Shown piece by piece: positions 60,813-64,000 of a stretch of 64,000 bases of DNA. The notes beneath the pieces were generated by a model that saw nothing but the letters and a program-made list of their open reading frames with translations, was not told the DNA's origin and made no database searches. Position numbers and translations under genes: made by a program. The stretch's first letter is position 1, and each line of letters starts with the position of its first letter. This DNA is from Micromonospora saelicesensis. Lineage in GTDB: Bacteria > Actinomycetota > Actinomycetes > Mycobacteriales > Micromonosporaceae. The DNA is taken from positions 434,001 to 498,000 of the forward strand of contig NZ_FMCR01000006.1 in NCBI RefSeq assembly GCF_900091575.1, in the 5' to 3' direction.

Positions 60813-62453
60813 TCAGAGCTCGACCGAGGTGATGTCGATCTCGCCGACGTTGTTCAGCTCGAGCTTCTTGATCTTCTCCGAGTGGCCGGACTGCTGACCG
60901 TAGAAGTAGACCGGGATGCTCGGGACGTCCTGGTCGACCTTCTCGACCGCCTTGGCGAACGCCTCGTGCGAGGCCTCCAGGCTCGGCGCGCCGCTGGCCT
61001 GCTTGGCAAGGGCGTCGACCTCGGGGTTGCTGTAGAGGCCGTCGTTCGAGGAGCCGTTGGTGATGAACAGCGGGTTGACCCAGTTCTCGACGTCCGGGTA
61101 GTCCTGCTGCCAGGCAGCGCGGTACGGGCCGGTCATCTTGTGGGCGTTGATGTTCTGGCGGAACACCGCGAAGGTCGGCACACCCTCGGCCCGAGCGTTG
61201 ATGTTGAGGTTGGTCTTGACCTGCTGCGCGACGGCGTCCATCCAGTCCTTGTGGGCGGAGTCCGCGTTGTAGTAGAAGACCATCTCACCGGTGAAGCCAC
61301 CGGCCTCGGCGAGCAGCGTCTTGGCCGTCTCCGGGTCGAACTTGCAGGCGGTGCAGTTGCCCGGCTTGGCGCCCGGGGTCAGCGGGTTCGCCCAGCTGTC
61401 GGCCGGCTTGCGGGTGCCGAAGAAGATCTTGTCCGAGATCTCCTGCCGGTTGACCGCCAGCGACACCGCACGACGCAGCTTCGGGTTCGCGAAGCGCTTG
61501 TCGTAGATCGGGAACGCGATGAACGCGGTCGACGGCGTGACGGTCGAGCGGCCCCGGTCACCGAGGTCGGTCTTCCACTTGTCACCGGCGAGCGCCGAGG
61601 TGGGGACAACCTCCATGAAGTCGAGGTTGTTGGCCAGCAGATCGGCGTAGGCGGCGTTGTCGTCCTGGTACAGCTTGACGTCGACGTCCTTGACCTTCAT
61701 CTTGTCGCGAAGGTTGTAGTCGTCGAAGCGCGTCAGCTTGATGAGGGAGTTGTCCTCCCAGGACACGAACTTCACCGGGCCGTTGCCGATCGGCTTGTTC
61801 TTGCCGAACTCTTCCGGCTTCATGGTGAAGAACACGTCCGGCAGCGGCATGAAGGCGCTGTAGCCGAGCTTGGTCGGGAAGACCGCGGTCGGCGCCGCCA
61901 GGGTGACCTCGAAGGTCTGCTCGTCGATGACCTTCAGGCCGGACAGCTTGTCGGCCGTCGGCGTCGGGGCCTTCTTCGGGCCGTCCGCGCCATCCGGGTC
62001 CGTGGTGTAGGTCTGGTCGAAGCCCGCGATGTCCGCGAAGAAGGTGCCGTTCTGCGCGCCGTTCGGCGAGTAGGCGGCCCAGTTCCAGGCGTCGACGAAG
62101 TTCTTCGCCTTGACCTCGGTACCGTCGTGGAACTTGGTACCGGCCTTGATCTTGATCGTGAAGACCTTGGAGTCCGTGGTGTTGATGGACTCCGCCAGCG
62201 CGTTACGCGGGGCCCCACCGTCGTTCGGGTACTCGACCAGGCCGGTCCACATCCAGTCGATGATCTTGCCGCCACCGGTCTCCGTGGTGTTCGACGGGAC
62301 CAGCGGGTTCTCCGGCTGGACGCCGTGAACAACGATCGAGCCGTCCGTGCTGGCGGCAGTATCGCCGTCGCCGCCGCTCGAGCAACCGCTCGCGACAAGC
62401 GCGGCAGCCGCGCTGAGCGCGATGGCGCTCGTCGCCCGCTTCGAGACTCTCAT
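60813..62453 (-). CDS. Oligopeptide ABC transporter substrate-binding lipoprotein (operon 2)
   Basis: 546 residues, SBP family 5. The lipobox 'LVASGC' places the lipidated Cys at residue 24, followed by a Gly/Ser/Asp linker. Typical segments are 'FTIKIKAGTKFHDGTEVKAK' and 'RRAVSLAVNRQEISDKIF'. First gene of operon 2, with GAGGAGG about 10 bases upstream of ATG. It is clearly paralogous to the 37363 protein but more diverged from it than the ATPases are from each other, suggesting different peptide preference. Confidence 0.93.
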   Translation of the reverse strand: MRVSKRATSAIALSAAAALVASGCSSGGDGDTAASTDGSIVVHGVQPENPLVPSNTTETGGGKIIDWMWTGLVEYPNDGGAPRNALAESINTTDSKVFTIKIKAGTKFHDGTEVKAKNFVDAWNWAAYSPNGAQNGTFFADIAGFDQTYTTDPDGADGPKKAPTPTADKLSGLKVIDEQTFEVTLAAPTAVFPTKLGYSAFMPLPDVFFTMKPEEFGKNKPIGNGPVKFVSWEDNSLIKLTRFDDYNLRDKMKVKDVDVKLYQDDNAAYADLLANNLDFMEVVPTSALAGDKWKTDLGDRGRSTVTPSTAFIAFPIYDKRFANPKLRRAVSLAVNRQEISDKIFFGTRKPADSWANPLTPGAKPGNCTACKFDPETAKTLLAEAGGFTGEMVFYYNADSAHKDWMDAVAQQVKTNLNINARAEGVPTFAVFRQNINAHKMTGPYRAAWQQDYPDVENWVNPLFITNGSSNDGLYSNPEVDALAKQASGAPSLEASHEAFAKAVEKVDQDVPSIPVYFYGQQSGHSEKIKKLELNNVGEIDITSVEL

Positions 62454-63033
62454 TCCGAGGGGCCTCCTCTTTCTAACCAGGTTCCGTCGTGGGTTTCACG
62501 CACGTTTGGGGGTGACACCGCCCGACCACCCCGGGGCGCGGGTCGCCGGGACCACAGGGAAGTTGGGGACACCCCTGATGTTCCGATCCGCCGGGCTCCC
62601 CCACCAACGAGGCGTGACACGACGCAATCGACACAGCCACGGGCCGCCGAGATCGGCGGAATCGTGGTCGTGGGGCGTACGGAGTGCCACACACCGATGG
62701 TGAGGTGCTGCCACTGTGACACCCACTGGCCTCTTCCGTGAAGGTGCCGTTATCAAGCCGTTAGTTGCCCGCCACGTTGCCGATACTTGAAAAATGATCA
62801 TAAAAGGGTCGACGCGGGCGGCACTGAGCAGGAAATACGTTGCGCCGCCCGAACAGCCGGCCTCCGCCCGTGCGCGAGCCCCGAGGTCACCCGAGCCCGG
62901 TGGGACGTCCGTCACGACTCACGTTTCGACCCATCCGGATGAGGGCCCCTACGGCTACCCGGACACGATCACCGGCTGGGTGTACGAGGGCGCGCCGGAC
63001 GTTTCTCTGATCCTCGCCGGTGCCGACGCGCCG
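62454..63033. other. Gene-free control region upstream of oligopeptide operon 2
   Basis: 580 bp without a supported gene. An AT-rich core (about 62755-62812, containing TTGAAAAATGATCATAAAAG) is the most promoter-like segment. An open frame at 62794-63084 (+) lacks a ribosome site and runs 51 bp into the response regulator gene, so it is not called. Confidence 0.5.
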
Positions 63034-63726
63034 TCACACGAGGCGGCGATCCGCCGCCCAACGGGAGAGTTCGTAGCGGTTTGACATCTGAAGCTTGCGC
63101 AGCACGTTCGACACGTGCGTCTCCACCGTCTTGATGGAGATGAAGAGCTCCTTGGCGATCTCCTTGTACGCGTACCCCCGGGCCAGCAGCCGCAGCACCT
63201 CACGCTCACGGTTGGTGAGCTGGTCCAGCTCCGGGTCGGCCACCGGCGCGTCCGGCCGGGCCGCGAAGGCGTCCAGCACGAACCCGGCCAGCCGAGGGCT
63301 GAACACCGCATCACCGTCGGCCACGCGACGGATCGCGGCAGCCAACTCGTCCGGGGAGATGGTCTTGGTGACGTACCCGCGGGCACCGGCACGGATCAGC
63401 CCGATCACGTCCTCCGCCGCGTCGGAGACGCTCAACGCGAGGAACTTGACCTGCGGGTGCGTACGCCGCATCGCCTCCAGCACCGCGCGACCGCCACCGT
63501 CGGGCATGTGCACGTCGAGCAGCACCACGTCCGGGCCGACGGCGGCGATCCGGGTGACCGCCTCGGCCACCGTGCTCGCCTCGCCCACCACATCGACGTG
63601 GGCGCCCAACTCCGCGCGCACCCCGGCTCGGAACATGGCGTGGTCGTCCACCAGGAACACCCGCAGCCGCTCGGGGCGGGCATCCGCCGGGTCGAGGTGC
63701 TCGGTCGACTGCTCGGCCATGGTCAT
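63034..63726 (-). CDS. NarL/FixJ-type response regulator
   Basis: 230 residues. The receiver domain has 'LVDDHAMFRAGV' (acidic pair D27, D28), phospho-acceptor Asp71 in 'VVLLDVHMPDG', and the conserved Lys in 'GYVTKT'. The LuxR-type HTH occupies about 165-228: 'LTNREREVLRLLARGYAYKE' then 'LFISIKTVETHVSNVLRKL'. ATG 63726 overlaps the histidine kinase stop (ATGA), so the kinase and regulator are coupled. Target genes are unknown; the adjacent oligopeptide operon is a possibility only by position. Confidence 0.95.
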   Translation of the reverse strand: MTMAEQSTEHLDPADARPERLRVFLVDDHAMFRAGVRAELGAHVDVVGEASTVAEAVTRIAAVGPDVVLLDVHMPDGGGRAVLEAMRRTHPQVKFLALSVSDAAEDVIGLIRAGARGYVTKTISPDELAAAIRRVADGDAVFSPRLAGFVLDAFAARPDAPVADPELDQLTNREREVLRLLARGYAYKEIAKELFISIKTVETHVSNVLRKLQMSNRYELSRWAADRRLV

Positions 63727-64000
63727 CTGTTCCTCTCCGCTGCGGACGAGTCCCGGGAGATCGGCAGGATCAACCGGACCTCGGTCCCCTCCCCCGGGCC
63801 GGACCGTATTTCGGCCCGTCCGCCGTGCCGCTTCATCCGCCCGATGATCGAGCCGCGTACGCCGTGCCGGTGGTCCTCCACGGTATCCGGATCGAAGCCC
63901 TTCCCCCGGTCCCGGACGAAGACACTGACCTGATCCGGCTCCACCTCGGCGTAGAGCGACACGGTCTGCACGCCTGCGTGCCGGGCCGCGTTCACCAACG
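63723..64000 (-). CDS. Sensor histidine kinase, C-terminal ATPase part (cut by right edge)
   Basis: 92 visible residues of the HATPase_c domain of a NarX/DesK-type kinase: N-box 'LVNAARHAGV', G1 'VRDRGKGFD', and 'GRMKRHGGRAEIRSGPGEGTEV' around the G2 box. The N-terminal sensor and dimerisation parts lie beyond base 64000. It should phosphorylate the response regulator encoded downstream, whose start overlaps its stop. Confidence 0.9.
   Translation of the reverse strand, partial: LVNAARHAGVQTVSLYAEVEPDQVSVFVRDRGKGFDPDTVEDHRHGVRGSIIGRMKRHGGRAEIRSGPGEGTEVRLILPISRDSSAAERNR

Noticed and set aside
62794..63084. Possible 96-residue protein on the plus strand
   Set aside because: No ribosome site, unusual composition and a 51-bp overlap into the response regulator gene.

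Overview
The window is about 71-75% GC by eye. It has many GTG starts, ATGA/GTGA stop-start overlaps and long antisense open frames. Actinobacterial markers include a SigE-family sigma factor, an Ada-AlkA fusion, DUF4190 and DUF6350 proteins, and a run linking pcrA, sucCD, purNH, folD, mdh and icd. The best fit is a chromosomal segment of a Micromonosporaceae, probably Micromonospora. No rRNA, tRNA, CRISPR array or insertion sequence was found.

Layout. 0-10 kb: small stress or housekeeping genes. They include a truncated MFS exporter, an ArsR-SRPBCC operon with palindromic operators, a nucleotidyltransferase, a stand-alone HflX N-terminal domain, an AT-richer islet encoding a small secreted protein, ychF, an exonuclease and an S51 peptidase. 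9.7-20 kb: a SigE-family sigma factor with a membrane partner, an FAD oxidase, an alkylation-repair pair (ada-alkA and ogt), a heterodimeric ABC exporter and a secreted trypsin-like protease. 20-32 kb: an archaeal-like valS, two ABC-2 type ATPase/permease pairs, a GT2 glycosyltransferase, an APS kinase fused to a degenerate ATP sulfurylase, and a DeoR-galT unit. 32-37 kb: icd, mdh and folD. 37-43 kb: a five-gene oligopeptide ABC operon (+). 43-56.5 kb: a core block with purH, purN, DUF4190, DUF6350, sucD, sucC, a B12-binding subunit, two M23 peptidases, pcrA and chorismate mutase. 56.7-62.5 kb: a second, paralogous oligopeptide ABC operon (-) pointing back at the first. 63-64 kb: a NarL-type two-component pair cut by the right edge.

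How parts connect. The TCA-cycle genes (icd, mdh, sucCD) and the folate/purine genes (folD, purN, purH) form one metabolic neighbourhood. The first oligopeptide operon separates folD from purH. The two oligopeptide operons are inverted paralogues facing each other across about 13.6 kb.

The most notable non-coding signals are three. (1) A family of hairpin repeats, three of them with GTTGATCA ends. Copies sit at three convergent gene junctions and one lies in frame inside ada-alkA. (2) A complete Phe/Tyr attenuator before chorismate mutase: a near-leaderless 21-residue peptide with a Phe-Tyr-Phe-Tyr-Tyr run, a protector hairpin, an antiterminator and a terminator with a T-tract. (3) A 48-bp palindrome at the valS 3' end that contains the stop codons of both converging genes.
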